Positions 13,801 through 25,856 of a stretch of 64,000 nucleotides of DNA are shown here, in pieces. Positions within the stretch are counted from its first letter, which is position 1, and every line of letters begins with the position of its first letter. The stretch is taken from NCBI GenBank assembly GCA_026874595.1, contig CM049308.1, positions 48,181,327-48,245,326 on the forward strand, written 5' to 3'. The notes below the pieces were generated by a model. It was not told the DNA's origin, made no database searches, and saw only the letters and a list, made by a program, of their open reading frames with translations. Source of the stretch: Sipunculus nudus. Its lineage: Eukaryota; Annelida; Sipuncula; Golfingiida; Sipunculidae. The position numbers and the translations under genes are program-made.

Positions 13801-16800
13801 CTCCTGGGTACAGTGACGTCTAAGGGTATATGTGTGTTTGTTGTATGATAACATGCCCTTACAATACGTACACGGCCTCCTGGGTACAGTGACGTCTAAG
13901 GGTATATGTGTGTTTGTTGTATGATAACATGCCCTTACAGTGGGTACACAGCCTCCTGGGTACAGTGAAGTCTAAGGGTATATGTGTGTTTGTTGTATGA
14001 TAACAGGCCCTTACAGTGGGTACACAGCCTCCTAGGTACAGTGACGTCTAAGGGTATATGTGTGTTTGTTGTATGATAACATGCCCTTACAGTGGGTACA
14101 CGGCCTCCTGGGTACAGTGACGTCTAAGGGTATATGTGTGTTTGTTGTATGATAACATGCCCTTACAATACGTACACGGCCTCCTGGGTACAGTGACGTC
14201 TAAGGGTATATGTGTGTTTGTTGTATGATAACATGCCCTTACAGTGGGTACACAGCCTCCTGGGTACAGTGACGTCTAAGGGTATATATGTGTTTGTTGT
14301 ATGATAATATGCCCTTACAGTGGGTACACAGCCTCCTGGGTACAGTGACGTCTAAGGGTATATGTGTGTTTGTTGTATGATAACATGCCCTTACAGTGGG
14401 TACACAGCCTCCTGGGTACAGTGACGTCTAAGGGTATATGTGTGTTTGTTGTATGATAACATGCCCTTACAGTGGGTACACAGCCTCCTGGGTACAGTGA
14501 AGTCTAAGGGTATATGTGTGTTTGTTGTATGATAACATGCCCTTACAGTGGGTACACAGCCTCCTGGGTACATTGACGTCTAAGGGTATATGTGTGTTTG
14601 TTGTATGATAACATGCCCTTACAGTGGGTACACAGCCTCCTGGGCACAGTGAAGTCTAAGGGTATATGTGTGTTTGTTGTATGATAACATGCCCTTACAG
14701 TGGGTACACAGCCTCCTGGGTACAGTGACGTCTAAGGGTATATGTGTGTTTGTTGTATGATAACATGCCCTTACAGTGGGTACACAGCCTCCTGGGCACA
14801 GTGAAGTCTAAGGGTATATGTGTGTTTGTTGTATGATAACATGTCCTTACAGTGGGTACACAGCCTCCTGGGTACAGTGACGTCTAAGGGTATATGTGTG
14901 TTTGTTGTATGATAACATGCCCTTACAGTGGGTACACAGCCTCCTGGGTACAGTGACGTCTAAGGGTATATGTGTGTTTGTTATATGATAACATGCCCTT
15001 ACAATACGTACACGGCCTCCTGGGTACAGTGAAGTCTAAGGGTATATGTGTGTTTGTTGTATGATAACATGCCCTTACAGTGGGTACACAGCCTCCTGGG
15101 TACAGTGACGTCTAAGGGTATATGTGTGTTTGTTGTATGATAACATGCCCTTACAGTGGGTACACAGCCTCCTGGGTACAGTGACGTCTAAGGGTATATG
15201 TGTGTTTGTTGTATGATAACATGCCCTTACAGTTGGTACACAGCCTCCTGGGTACAGTGAAGTCTAAGGGTATATGTGTGTTTGTTGTATGATAACATGC
15301 CCTTACAGTGGGTACACAGCCTTCGGGTACAGTGACGTCTAAGGGTATATGTGTGTTTGTTGTATGATAACATGCCCTTACAGTGGGTACACGGCCTCCT
15401 GGGTACAGTGACGTCTAAGGGTATATGTGTGTTTGTTGTATGATAACATGCCCTTACAATACGTACACGGCCTCCTGGGTACAGTGACGTCTAAGGGTAT
15501 ATGTGTGTTTGTTGTATGATAACATGCCCTTACAGTGGGTACACAGCCTCCTGGGTACAGTGAAGTCTAAGGGTATATGTGTGTTTGTTGTATGATAACA
15601 GGCCCTTACAGTGGGTACACAGCCTCCTGGGTACAGTGACGTCTAAGGGTATATGTGTGTTTGTTGTATGATAACATGCCCTTACAGTGGGTACACAGCC
15701 TCCTGGGTACAGTGACGTCTAAGGGTATATGTGTGTTTGTTGTATGATAACATGCCCTTACAGTGGGTACACAGCCTCCTGGGTACAGTGAAGTCTAAGG
15801 GTATATGTGTGTTTGTTGTATGATAACATGCCCTTACAGTGGGTACACAGCCTCCTGGGCACAGTGAAGTCTAAGGGTATATGTGTGTTTGTTGTATGAT
15901 AACATGACCTTTCAGTGGGTACACAGCCTCCTGGGTACAGTGACGTCTAAGGGTATATGTGTGTTTGTTGTATGATAACATGCCCTTACAGTGGGTACAC
16001 AGCCTCCTGGGTACAGTGACATCTAAGGGTATATGTGTGTTTGTTGTATGATAACATGCCCTTACAGTGGGTACACAGCCTCCTGGGTACAGTGACATCT
16101 AAGGGTATATGTGTGTTTGTTGTATGATAACATGCCCTTACAGTGGGTACACAGCCTCCTGGGTACAGTGACGTCTAAGGGTATATGTGTGTTTGTTATA
16201 TGATAACATGCCCTTACAATACGTACACGGCCTCCTGGGTACAGTGAAGTCTAAGGGTATATGTGTGTTTGTTGTATGATAACATGCCCTTACAGTGGGT
16301 ACACAGCCTCCTGGGTACAGTGACGTCTAAGGGTATATGTGTGTTTGTTGTATGATAACATGCCCTTACAGTGGGTACACAGCCTCCTGGGTACACTGAC
16401 GTCTAAGGGTATATGTGTGTTTGTTGTATGATAACATGCCCTAACAATACTTACATGGCCTCCTGCGTACAGTGAAGTCTAAGGGTATATGTGTGTTTGT
16501 TGTATGATAACATGCCCTTACAGTGGGTACACAGCCTCCTGGGTACAGTGACGTCTAAGGGTATATGTGTGTTTGTTGTATGATAACATGCCCTTACAGT
16601 GGGTACACAGCCTCCTGGGTACAGTGAAGTCTAAGGGTATATGTGTGTTTGTTGTATGATAACATGCCCTAACAATACTTACACGGCCTCCTGCGTACAG
16701 TGACGTCTAAGGGTATATGTGTGTTTGTTGTATGATAACATGCCCTTACAGTGGGTACACAGCCTCCTGGGTACAGTGAAGTCTAAGGGTATATGTGTGT

Positions 16801-19056
16801 TTGTTGTATGATAACATGTCCTTACAGTGGGTACACAGCCTCCTGGGTACAGTGACATCTAAGGGTATATGTGTGTTTGTTGTATGATAACATGCCCTTA
16901 CAGTGGGTACACAGCCTCCTGGGTACAGTGACGTCTAAGGGTATATGTGTGTTTGTTGTATGATAACAGGCCCTTACAGTGGGTACACAGCCTCCTGGGT
17001 ACAGTGACGTCTAAGATATATGTGTGTTTGTTGTATGATAACATGCCCTAACAATACGTACACGGCCTCCTGGGTACAGTGACGTCTAAGGGTATATGTG
17101 TGTTTGTTGTATGATAACATGCCCTTACAGTGGGTACACGGCCTCCTGGGTACAGTGAAGTCTAAGGGTATATGTGTGTTTGTTGTATGATAACATGCCC
17201 TAACAATACTTACACGGCCTCCTGCGTACAGTGACGTCTAAGGGTATATGTGTGTTTGTTGTATGATAACATGCCCTTACAGTGGGTACACAGCCTCCTG
17301 GGTACAGTGAAGTCTAAGGGTATATGTGTGTTTGTTGTATGATAACATGTCCTTACAGTGGGTACACAGCCTCCTGGGTACAGTGACATCTAAGGGTATA
17401 TGTGTGTTTGTTGTATGATAACATGCCCTTACAGTGGGTACACAGCCTCCTGGGTACAGTGACGTCTAAGGGTATATGTGTGTTTGTTGTATGATAACAG
17501 GCCCTTACAGTGGGTACACAGCCTCCTGGGTACAGTGACGTCTAAGATATATGTGTGTTTGTTGTATGATAACATGCCCTTACAGTGGGTACACAGCCTC
17601 CTGGGTACAGTGAAGTCTAAGGGTATATGTGTGTTTGTTGTATGATAACATGCCCTTACAGTGGGTACACAGCCTCCTGGGTACAGTGACGTCTAAGGGT
17701 ATATGTGTGTTTGTTGTATGATAACATGCCCTTACAGTGGGTACACAGCCTCCTGGGTACACTGACGTCTAAGGGTATATGTGTGTTTGTTGTATGATAA
17801 CATGCCCTTACAGTGGGTACACAGCCTCCTAGGTACAGTGACGTCTAAGGGTATATGTGTGTTTGTTGTATGATAACATGCCCTTACAGTGGGTACACAG
17901 CCTCCTGGGTACAGTGACGTCTAAGGGTATATGTGTGTTTGTTGTATGATAACATGCCCTTACAGTGGGTACACAGCCTCCTGGGTACACTGACGTCTAA
18001 GGGTATATGTGTGTTTGTTGTATGATAACATGCCCTTACAGTGGGTACACGGCCTCCTGGGTACAGTGACGTCTAAGGGTATATGTGTGTTTGTTGTATG
18101 ATAACATGCCCTTACAGTGGGTACACGGCCTCCTGGGTACAGTGACGTCTAAGGGTATATGTGTGTTTGTTGTTGTATGATAACATGCCCTTACAGTGGG
18201 TACACAGCCTCCTGGGTACAGTGAAGTCTAAGGGTATATGTGTGTTTGTTGTATGATAACATGCCCTTACAGTGGGTACACAGCCTCCTGGGTACAGTGA
18301 CGTCTAAGGGTATATGTGTGTTTGTTGTATGATAACATGCCCTTACAGTGGGTACACGGCCTCCTGGGTACAGTGATGTCTAAGGGTATATGTGTGTTTG
18401 TTGTATGATAACATGCCCTTACAGTGGGTACACAGCCTCCTGGGTACAGTGACATCTAAGGGTATATGTGTGTTTGTTGTATGATAACATGCCCTTACAG
18501 TGGGTACACAGCCTCCTGGGTACAGTGACGTCTAAGGGTATATGTGTGTTTGTTGTATGATAACATGCCCTTACAGGGGGTACACGGCCTCCTGGGTACA
18601 GTGACGTCTAAGGGTATATGTGTGTTTGTTGTATGATAACATGCCCTTACAGTGGGTACACAGCCTCCTGGGTACAGTGACGTCTAAGGGTATATGTGTG
18701 TTTGTTGTATGATAACATGCCCTTACAGTGGGTACACAGCCTCCTGGGTACAGTGACGTCTAAGGGTATATGTGTGTTTGTTGTATGATAACATGCCCTT
18801 ACAGTGGGTACACAGCCTCCTGGGTACAGTGACGTCTAAGGGTATATGTGTGTTTGTTGTATGATAACATGCCCTTACAGTGGGTACACAGCCTTCGGGT
18901 ACAGTGACGTCTAAGGGTATATGTGTGTTTGTTGTATGATAACATGCCCTTACAGTGGGTACACAGCCTCCTGGGTACAGTGACGTCTAAGGGTATATGT
19001 GTGTTTGTTTTATGATAACATGCCCTTACAGTGGGTACACAGCCTCCTGGGTACAG
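7835..19056 (-). repeat. 76-bp satellite array made of JKAMP exon 4/intron 4 junctions, ~147 units
   Basis: Head-to-tail array with a strict 76-bp period, filling most of JKAMP intron 4 and merging into exon 4 at its right edge. In gene orientation each unit contains the end of exon 4 (CACTGTACCCAGGAGG, then CTGTGTACCCACT), the donor GTAAGGGCATG, and about 44 bp of intron (TTATCATACAACAAACACAC onward, ending in CCCTTAG). Recurrent variants: donor context CCCACT or CGTATT before GTAAGG; ACTTCAC (matches the genuine exon, so probably ancestral) or ACGTCAC; ACCCAG or ACCTAG; ACATG or ACAGG on the plus strand. A few units have 1-3 base indels (near 11371, 15322, 17010, 17539, 18171). The leftmost unit, about 7835-7900, is the most diverged. 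Confidence 0.97.
7930..15831. repeat. 3,951-bp higher-order tandem duplication inside the satellite
   Basis: Two adjacent blocks of 52 units, about 7930-11880 and 11881-15831, share the same order of unit variants. Markers repeat at an offset of exactly 3,951: a unit with a deleted base (CCTTCGGGTAC) at 11371 and 15322, a TTATATGATA variant at 11032 and 14983, and an ATGTCCTTAC variant at 10892 and 14843. The 3,951 length (one less than 52 x 76) is explained by the deleted base. Immediately outside the blocks the variant order differs. Either a recent unequal crossover/replication event or an assembly artefact could give this. Confidence 0.85.
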
Positions 19057-19236
19057 TGAAGAGTGTTGATGTAATCAGGACTAGGGTTGTACAGCATGGT
19101 GTACCAGTCTGACAGCTGACGTACACCACACGAGTATAAGTTGAGGGACCCGACTGGCTCCATGATCAGGAGGGTGATGAAGATGGCGGTCACGCACTCG
19201 ACGAGGGCAGAGACATGTAGGAGCAGCAGACTGCTC
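19030..19236 (-). CDS. JKAMP: JKAMP exon 4 (source of the 76-bp satellite)
   Basis: 207-nt exon (69 codons), acceptor ATATTTCAG, donor CACT|GTAAGG, phase 2 at both ends. The peptide holds HVSALVECVTAIFITLL (a membrane span), the JKAMP-specific block LSDWYTMLYNPSPDY, and ends HCTQEAVYPL with the last codon split CT|A. The final ~28-32 nt of this exon plus its donor are the ancestor of the satellite that fills the intron immediately downstream: the array abuts this exon with no spacer, and the exon's own end is the last unit. If intron 4 is not spliced at this donor, the frame runs CTG-TAA and terminates at once. Confidence 0.95.
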
Positions 19237-19546
19237 CTGAAATATAAACATGACTGCTTGGTTATTTGGTTCTCAACAGCTGGTTCAATCAAATCTTTAA
19301 TTTAAAATTCTCATTATGAAACCAGTCTCTGATATATGTGTATATATCTCTGTACCATAAAAATATGCTGCAAAATATATTATAAAAGTAATTTCAACTG
19401 AAGTGATAAACAAAATATCAAATTATAGCATTGAGCTGTAACAATGAAAAATGATAAAGAACTAATGATAAGAATGATTAATAACTGATGATTATTAATA
19501 AATAACTGATTTCACACTTGACATGGCATTGAGATTGTGTTCTTAC
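19237..19546. other. JKAMP intron 3
   Basis: AT-rich 310-bp intron between exons 3 and 4, with donor GTAAGA at 19546 and acceptor CAG at 19237 on the minus strand. No inserted element. Confidence 0.9.
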
Positions 19547-19701
19547 GTTTTACGTTTATTGGTGAAATCAATGAAGAACCAATGAAAGGCTGGTGCCAGC
19601 ATGGCCATGAATCCCAGATACAGCCAGTCAAAGAAGCTGGGGCTGCTTGTACATGCCTCACACACAGAGTCCCTCATCACTCTATATCCTCTTGGACAAG
19701 T
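19547..19701 (-). CDS. JKAMP: JKAMP exon 3 (CPRG motif and first conserved membrane span)
   Basis: 155-nt exon with acceptor TTTTTGCAG and donor GTAAGA on the minus strand; it enters in phase 0 and leaves in phase 2. The peptide starts TCPRGYRV, has CEACTSSP, and then DWLYLGFMAMLAPAFHWFF, which is the strongly conserved first transmembrane block of JKAMP. JKAMP is a multi-pass ER membrane protein reported to bind JNK1 and to recruit proteasome and ERAD components to the ER membrane. The close match to vertebrate JKAMP, as I know it, makes this one of the best diagnostic exons in the window. Confidence 0.95.
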
Positions 19702-21079
19702 CTGCAAAAATCAGCAGGCTCAACAGTTACTCTGTAAAATTAATCAGTATAGAAAAATTTATTTACCATAGTCTATAACAAGTTTTAATGTAACAGTATT
19801 TTTTAACTATAAAAAGCAGTAACCAAGGCTTACGCCAGTACACTTTAGATAGGTTTTGAAAATATAAATTGACAGAATGCAACACTAAGTTAACGTTGTT
19901 ACAAACATACCACAAATATACAATAATTCAAGAGAATAGAGTTTTGACAGTAAGGCAGTGCAATTATAAATTATGCAAACCTCTTACAAATCAGAGACTT
20001 CTGATTATCTTGAAATAGATCATTACACAGCAGAAAATGAGAGCTGCTGATAGGTACACATGATTAATTAGGAGAATTTAAAACAGCGCTGTGGGTCAAT
20101 AATAAATGCATGTTCCATTTATAGCTTGATTTTTTTTTTAAATAACTGTAAAATCTACAGTCTCTCCTACTGTCATACACCAGGAATCATAAAACTTCAA
20201 AGTTTTCACCTTTCTAACAGAGTTTTCACCTTTCTAAGAGAAAGAGCTTCTTCCTTTTTGAAGAAAAATTGCCGTTAAGTTTGCCTGAACCATTCCTGAG
20301 ATAATGCACATGGGAATTGTGCATGGCCTATCTCATTTTCTTTACAGCATTCCAAAATTCATTTTGCTTTTGACTTGACAATCTATCTTAATTTGGTAAG
20401 TTATTTCCAGGATTCTATTGCTCAATACATCAAAATAACTTGCCTAATGATTTTCAGAAAAAAAAGCAATATCTTTACCACTTTTCCTGTAAGTCAATAA
20501 AATGTTCTAAAAGACTTTCCTTTTTTCTTTACATTTCTTGCCAAACTTTTTCATTTCCTGGAGATATTTCAATGACAAGGAATTATTAGTGCGGTTTAAT
20601 CTGGCCTGATGATGTGACAATGATATGCAATTTTAACTCCACACAATTTTTTCTTTACTTACATTTCATTTTTTAAATGTTACAATATATTTTCACTTTA
20701 AACTATTCCGTTTAGTTTTAATATTGTTTCAGGTGCTGCAAACATGCACATATAGGTTTATAAATTGGAGATACTGGTTTTGACCAGGTATTCTTACTTT
20801 TTGCTTAATATGACTTAATTAAGTCAAGTTAATCTAGTCAGTTTTTACTATTCAGTATTGCTTCAGGTGGTTCGTCAAGCATGCATTCCCATGACTTTGT
20901 TTTACATTTTAAGTTTGACCAGATTTTAATAAAAAAAGTTTCAATGTGCACAATGAATACCATTATGATTACATGAACAACACATAAAATAAGCCATATA
21001 ACAGCATGATAACATGAGCATTCAGATTTTAAAAGAAGTGTTGATTTAATTATTTTTTAATTAATGTATGATAACTCAC
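19702..21079. other. JKAMP intron 2
   Basis: 1,378-bp AT-rich intron between exons 2 and 3. A short duplicated phrase (GAGTTTTCACCTTTCTAA, about 20203 and 20220) is the only internal structure seen. Confidence 0.85.
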
Positions 21080-21171
21080 CCCACATTCATGTAGAGTGCC
21101 ATTCTTCTCCACCCTTCCACAATAACGTCCTGGACATTTTACTGGGTTTCTTTCTATTTCTGGTTGACCAA
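21080..21171 (-). CDS. JKAMP: JKAMP exon 2 (luminal Cys-rich segment)
   Basis: 92-nt exon bounded by CTTTTGCAG on the acceptor side and GTGAGT on the donor side, read on the minus strand. It enters in phase 1 and leaves in phase 0. The encoded peptide contains CPGRYCG, then an NGT tripeptide and HECG. This matches the conserved N-terminal Cys pattern of JKAMP (C-x2-x-YCG ... NGS ... ECG). These cysteines lie before the first conserved membrane span. Nothing suggests a broken exon. Confidence 0.9.
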
Positions 21172-24100
21172 CTGCAAAAGGTTACATGTCATCAAGTTTG
21201 GTACATCCTCTTATGTAAACAAAATTGTGAAAAAAAATTTTTCATTGACATCCAGTTAGTGATATATACTTTTCTGAGCCTTCAGACTATTCTATACAAC
21301 AGCTGATTCTGCATATACAGAATTAGGCTTTACCAATGAAATCATTTCCTTAGTCCAATGATCACCCGGGGATTTAACAGTGGTGGCCATATTGGACAAG
21401 AGACTTCTCTGAAAACAATTAACCCCTTCAGAAATATAGCATAAGCTTATATTATTAAAACATGTCATTTCATATGCTTTATGAAAACAAGATTGATTTA
21501 TTGTCGAATTATTGGGAGTCTCAGATTTTTAATGGAAAAGCTGAGAATTTTAGGGCCCTTGAACTGCAAGAAGGCTTACACATATATCTGAGAAAATTAT
21601 AGGAAAGCAGACATTTACGCTACACCACCTAAAAGATCCCTGCCTGAACTGTCTTTCAGACAGTATATTTGTAGTTCAGAAACCCTGATTGTCTTGTGTC
21701 AAATTTAAAAAAAAAAACTGGACATGCACAATTTTAACCCAATCTGTCCATCAGTTTTTGACTTAAAGTGCTCACAGTACTGTCAAGTGGCAATGATGGA
21801 ATATTATAGGTTGCACAAACAAGAAAAGGACAGAAGGTGGCGCCACCTGTTTTCCACAGAAGACAAAGCTAACCAAGATCTTGTGTCAATTTGACTTTTG
21901 GACCAATCCATGCATCCCTTATTGAGATATTTAAGATTTTGTGTGATATTTACCAAATACTGAAATATTCAAGATCAAGGCCTCTCTCATGAAAATGGTC
22001 ATAACCCCAATTTAAAAATAAAATTATCCCATAACCATATCTATGTATATGCATAATATATAAGAAATTTGTCCATTAGGTTTTGACTTATAATGCCTAC
22101 AGAACTGTCAAGAGCCAATGATGGGTAATAAACGGCACAAAAATAAGGAAAGGATGTGATTTTCTTCCAAAATGAACCTATTCATGGTCACTCTCCTAGT
22201 AAAGGTCATGACCCCATTTTTAACAGGCTTCATCCTCTTACTTATATCTATACACGTCAAGTTTGGTAAAGATCCATGAAATATTTTTTAAGTTATCTTG
22301 CCTGAAAAAATCTTGAAGGCATAACGGTGCCTAAACTAATGTATCCCAACTTCGTCTGGGGATCCATACAATAACTCTTTGATCCTCAGGGAGTAAACTC
22401 CTAACTATTATGTATTTTTCTTTATTTAAATTAGTTCACCAGGAAAGTTTTTCAAAATTATCAGACCTTAAATGAGATACAAAAGAAATCCAAGGACCCT
22501 TCTCTAAAAAAAAAGTGATAAAATTATTTTTCCTCTTAGCCCAGCAGCCAGCAAATTCTTTTTTTTTCAGACGTTTTTATGTTTATTTACAAGTATTCAT
22601 AATGTTTCCTATTTAAACATAGCACAGAGTCTATTCCCACATATAACTTCTTGCGTGGAAGAGCTTTGATCCTTTACTGTAGTCATTACAATCTAATTCC
22701 CTAAACAGGAAATTTTGTTTCCTGGTTTCCAGTGCTCACGTCAGCAAACAATGTCCTCTGTGTACTGGGCTCAGTCAGTCAGTTTACAGGGCTCACTTGT
22801 AATAAATGCATTATATCAACTACACAACTGTCATTGCCCAGGTAAGAAACCCTTTTGTATAATGCATGCACTTTTGCCAGCCGTAGTAGCTGCTTTGACT
22901 TTAAATCATAGGGTCAAACTGATCTGCCGCTGATACCATGTTATAAGCTCCATGGCACCACATTAACACCAGAGGCTGAATGACTGAGTAAACGGAGTCA
23001 TTCAGCTTTGTCTACTTAAAACTGTAATTTTCATGTCTTAAGTGTACACCAGATTAAGCATACGCTCCTATGTGCAATATAAAATTATGGGTACTACTAC
23101 AGAACTTGGGCTTCAGCCCAACAATCTTAGGATATGCATGAAGTCATACTGCTGCTTGATTCTGCAACTTATTTATATCTGCCACTTACACCCTCCTTTG
23201 GTCCTTCTAAATACCCAAAACACTGGTGTTTTGGGTACATGTGACAAAACACCGCAAAATACCCTTTAAAATTCAAATTTGAAGCAAAATACTGGTTAAT
23301 AAATTATCATCTGTTTTCAAATGTCAACGCTGAATTGTGTCACTATTAAGTAAAATAAAAGAAAGCTATAGTGTTTTGTACAAATGACAAGTGATCTGCT
23401 TGATTACGACTTGCACCACTAGGCAGGGTTTGGGTAATTGTAATTACCTGTAATTAATTACAATTTTTCAAGTAATTGTAATGATTACAAGGGTAAAAAT
23501 AGGTGTAATTTCAATTACTTTTCAATTTCTTTCAAATTACTTTCCAAATTCATGACAGAGCACCATACCTTATACCTTATACCTTTGCACTGTTTTTCAA
23601 AACACTATTGGGTTAGGATTGTAAGCTATAATAATGGAATAAATGGTACCCATATATGTAATGAATATGGTAATTAGTATGCCTTATAAATTATACTGGA
23701 CTTTTATTTTGTAAATGCCTCCACTGCAATGTAGATAAAGTAAAAAGCTTCCATAATGTACACCTGTCCAGAGCTACACTACAACAAGTGTGGGCTTGCT
23801 ACATTTCACTCTTTCACTAATATGGAGACTGGAACATGCTCATACTGATCTGATTACATCAGTGTTGATCTGCTAATTAGCAGACAATAAGAGAGTCACA
23901 GGAACAAAAGAGGCTAATGATCTGGGAAGGCTGATATCAGAATTACCTCAAGTCAATGGCCAATGAGGTAAATAGAGATAGGTATCAGGATAGCAGTGCT
24001 GTCTCAGTTGGCTGGCTCTAACATTTGAACAGTCTCCCCTGCTTCTTGTGCCCAGAGACTCTGGGCAGTGTATACTGGTTTTGCTACCTATCATACATAA

Positions 24101-25771
24101 GAGATAACCATTGTGATTTCATAATCTGGATTTTCAATAATTTTTCCTATAAATAATTTCACTGCATCAAATTGTAATATGTTTTATATTCAGCATGAAT
24201 GCATGAATATATTTATAAATATGAATTATTCACATAAAATGTTTGCATCGATGAGTTAGGTGAAATCAAATTATATTTAAAATTCCACTCCAGTGTTTAT
24301 GACATAACTATAATCAGCACTGATAGTAAAAATATTAGGATTTATGAGTTGATAACTATGTAGGATTACTGTATAGGATTAAGGTAGTGGCTAATACAAT
24401 TTTCCATCATCAGAGGTTTGATCCTGCAACAATTATTTCCACAAGTGCCCTAACTGGCACATGCCAGAGTTTTCAAGAAGCAGGACATTTTGTTTAATAA
24501 AGGATAATATGTGATAAAAGAATACTAGATGAAATTGTTTGCACAAATGACTTCAAGATAATATGTTTAAAATATAGTTTACGCATTTGTGCTTTCAGAT
24601 ATTTCTATTTTGTGTTAAAACACTTATTCAGCAAATGTTTCAATACCTGATACTATAAACAATACACACAATGTTCATATATGATGATGACAGCCAGTTT
24701 TGCCTTGCCATAAGAGTGAAAATGTGTAAATTTGAACATTATGCAATGATATATTATCATTAGTATAGCTATTGTTCACTTTAATATATCACAAACTTAG
24801 GCTCATTTTCTTCCTCTATGTCTTCTTCATAACATGGTCTTGTCATCTTTGCTCAACTTTGTGTCACTTTGTCAGTATGTCTGTCTGTCTGTCAGCTGAC
24901 CTCAATTTCACCTTCTTGCTGGTGCTTCTGTCTTACATATAGCATTCTACAGGCCACAGTTTTGCAAGAATCTTTTTGAAATTGGTGAATCTTATTTCTT
25001 ACACTAATATCTCAAACTTAATTTATCATTTTCGGGATATGGCCGCTAGGGGGCGCTGCACTTAAACTTCATCAATGTATAATTTTTTGACGATATCTCC
25101 GAAACTATACACCTGAATTACATAAACTATAGCTTAATTTCTTCCCCTGAGTCTTCTCCATACCTTGGTCAAGTCATCTGGCCTCAGCTTTGTGTCACTT
25201 TGACAGTATGTCTGTCTATTTGTCGATGTCATCAATTTCGCCTTCTTGCTTGTTCTTGTGTCTAACATAGCATTCTACAGGCCACAGTTTTGCAGCAATC
25301 CTTTTGAAACTGATACATCTTATGTCCTGTACTAACATCTCGAAAGTGATTTTTCAGTTTCAGAAAAGAGCCGCTAGGGGGCGCTGCACATGAAACACTA
25401 CAACGTATCATTTTTGCCCATATCTCTAAGACTTTAAACCTAAATTTCATAAACTGTAGCTTATTTTCTTCCTCTGTCTTCTTCAAGACATTGTTTAGTC
25501 TTTTTGTCTGTACTTTGTTTATATTTCCCTCAATAAAAGCGAAGCCAGCGTTTTATAGTGGCTCCACAGACAGCATGAAAGGAAGCATATATTGCAGAAA
25601 CGGTTACTGTGTAGACACCGAAAACCTCTGACAGGACCTTATTCCATTAATTGTCAGATTTAATTGTACTTATTATCGCTCACGAAGATCTAATACCTAT
25701 GACCATAGTAACACTCGAGCGCTAGATCACCGAAACAGGATAGGAAAACAAGTTAAGATGTAGAAACTTAC
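21172..25771. other. JKAMP intron 1, repeat-rich
   Basis: 4.6-kb intron from GTAAGT (25771) to TTTTGCAG (21172). It holds a diverged tandem pair around 21760-22330 (one copy with GGTGGCGCCACC at about 21838), a hAT-end-like motif at about 23426, and a ~330-bp tandem duplication at 24800-25500. Otherwise non-coding; the small open frames in it show no splice-compatible match to JKAMP. Confidence 0.8.
24800..25500. repeat. Tandem ~328-bp duplication with two CTCF-like sites
   Basis: Two diverged direct copies (about 24810-25130 and 25140-25460) share TAGCATTCTACAGGCCACAG, the GTATGTCTGTCT phrase and the 18-mer CCGCTAGGGGGCGCTGCA. The 18-mer is at 25043-25060 and 25371-25388 and is perfectly conserved although its surroundings have drifted. 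It resembles the animal CTCF core consensus. It lies 0.5-0.8 kb downstream of JKAMP exon 1. Confidence 0.7.
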
Positions 25772-25856
25772 CGAACTCAATAGCTTCTACTGTGAAATAC
25801 GCCAGAATAACCTGAGTAAAGAGCACCAAGAAGAAGCATCCTCTTGATGTCTCCAT
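25772..25856 (-). CDS. JKAMP: JKAMP exon 1 (start codon, N-terminal hydrophobic segment)
   Basis: First coding exon of a JKAMP orthologue. The ATG is at 25856-25854 and 28 codons plus one base follow to a consensus donor (G|GTAAGT) at 25771. The peptide begins METSRGCFFLVLF and continues as a hydrophobic stretch to about residue 22, so it looks like a signal peptide or first membrane segment; the human protein, as I recall it, starts closer to the Cys-rich motif. The phase 1 end joins in frame to exon 2. The start was chosen because it is the only ATG opening this frame before the donor. The exon is short, so assignment rests on correct phase and colinearity with exons 2-5 rather than on sequence identity. 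Confidence 0.8.

Noticed and set aside
8996-18455. Many 60-codon open frames (MYPGGCVPTVRACYHTT...) on the minus strand
   Set aside because: They are translations of the 76-bp satellite, each ending at the TAA created by the splice donor. 76 is not a multiple of three and the frames exist only because two units chain before a stop.
7835-19056. CRISPR-like regular direct repeats
   Set aside because: No unique spacers, the unit is contiguous, no cas genes, and the host is a eukaryote.
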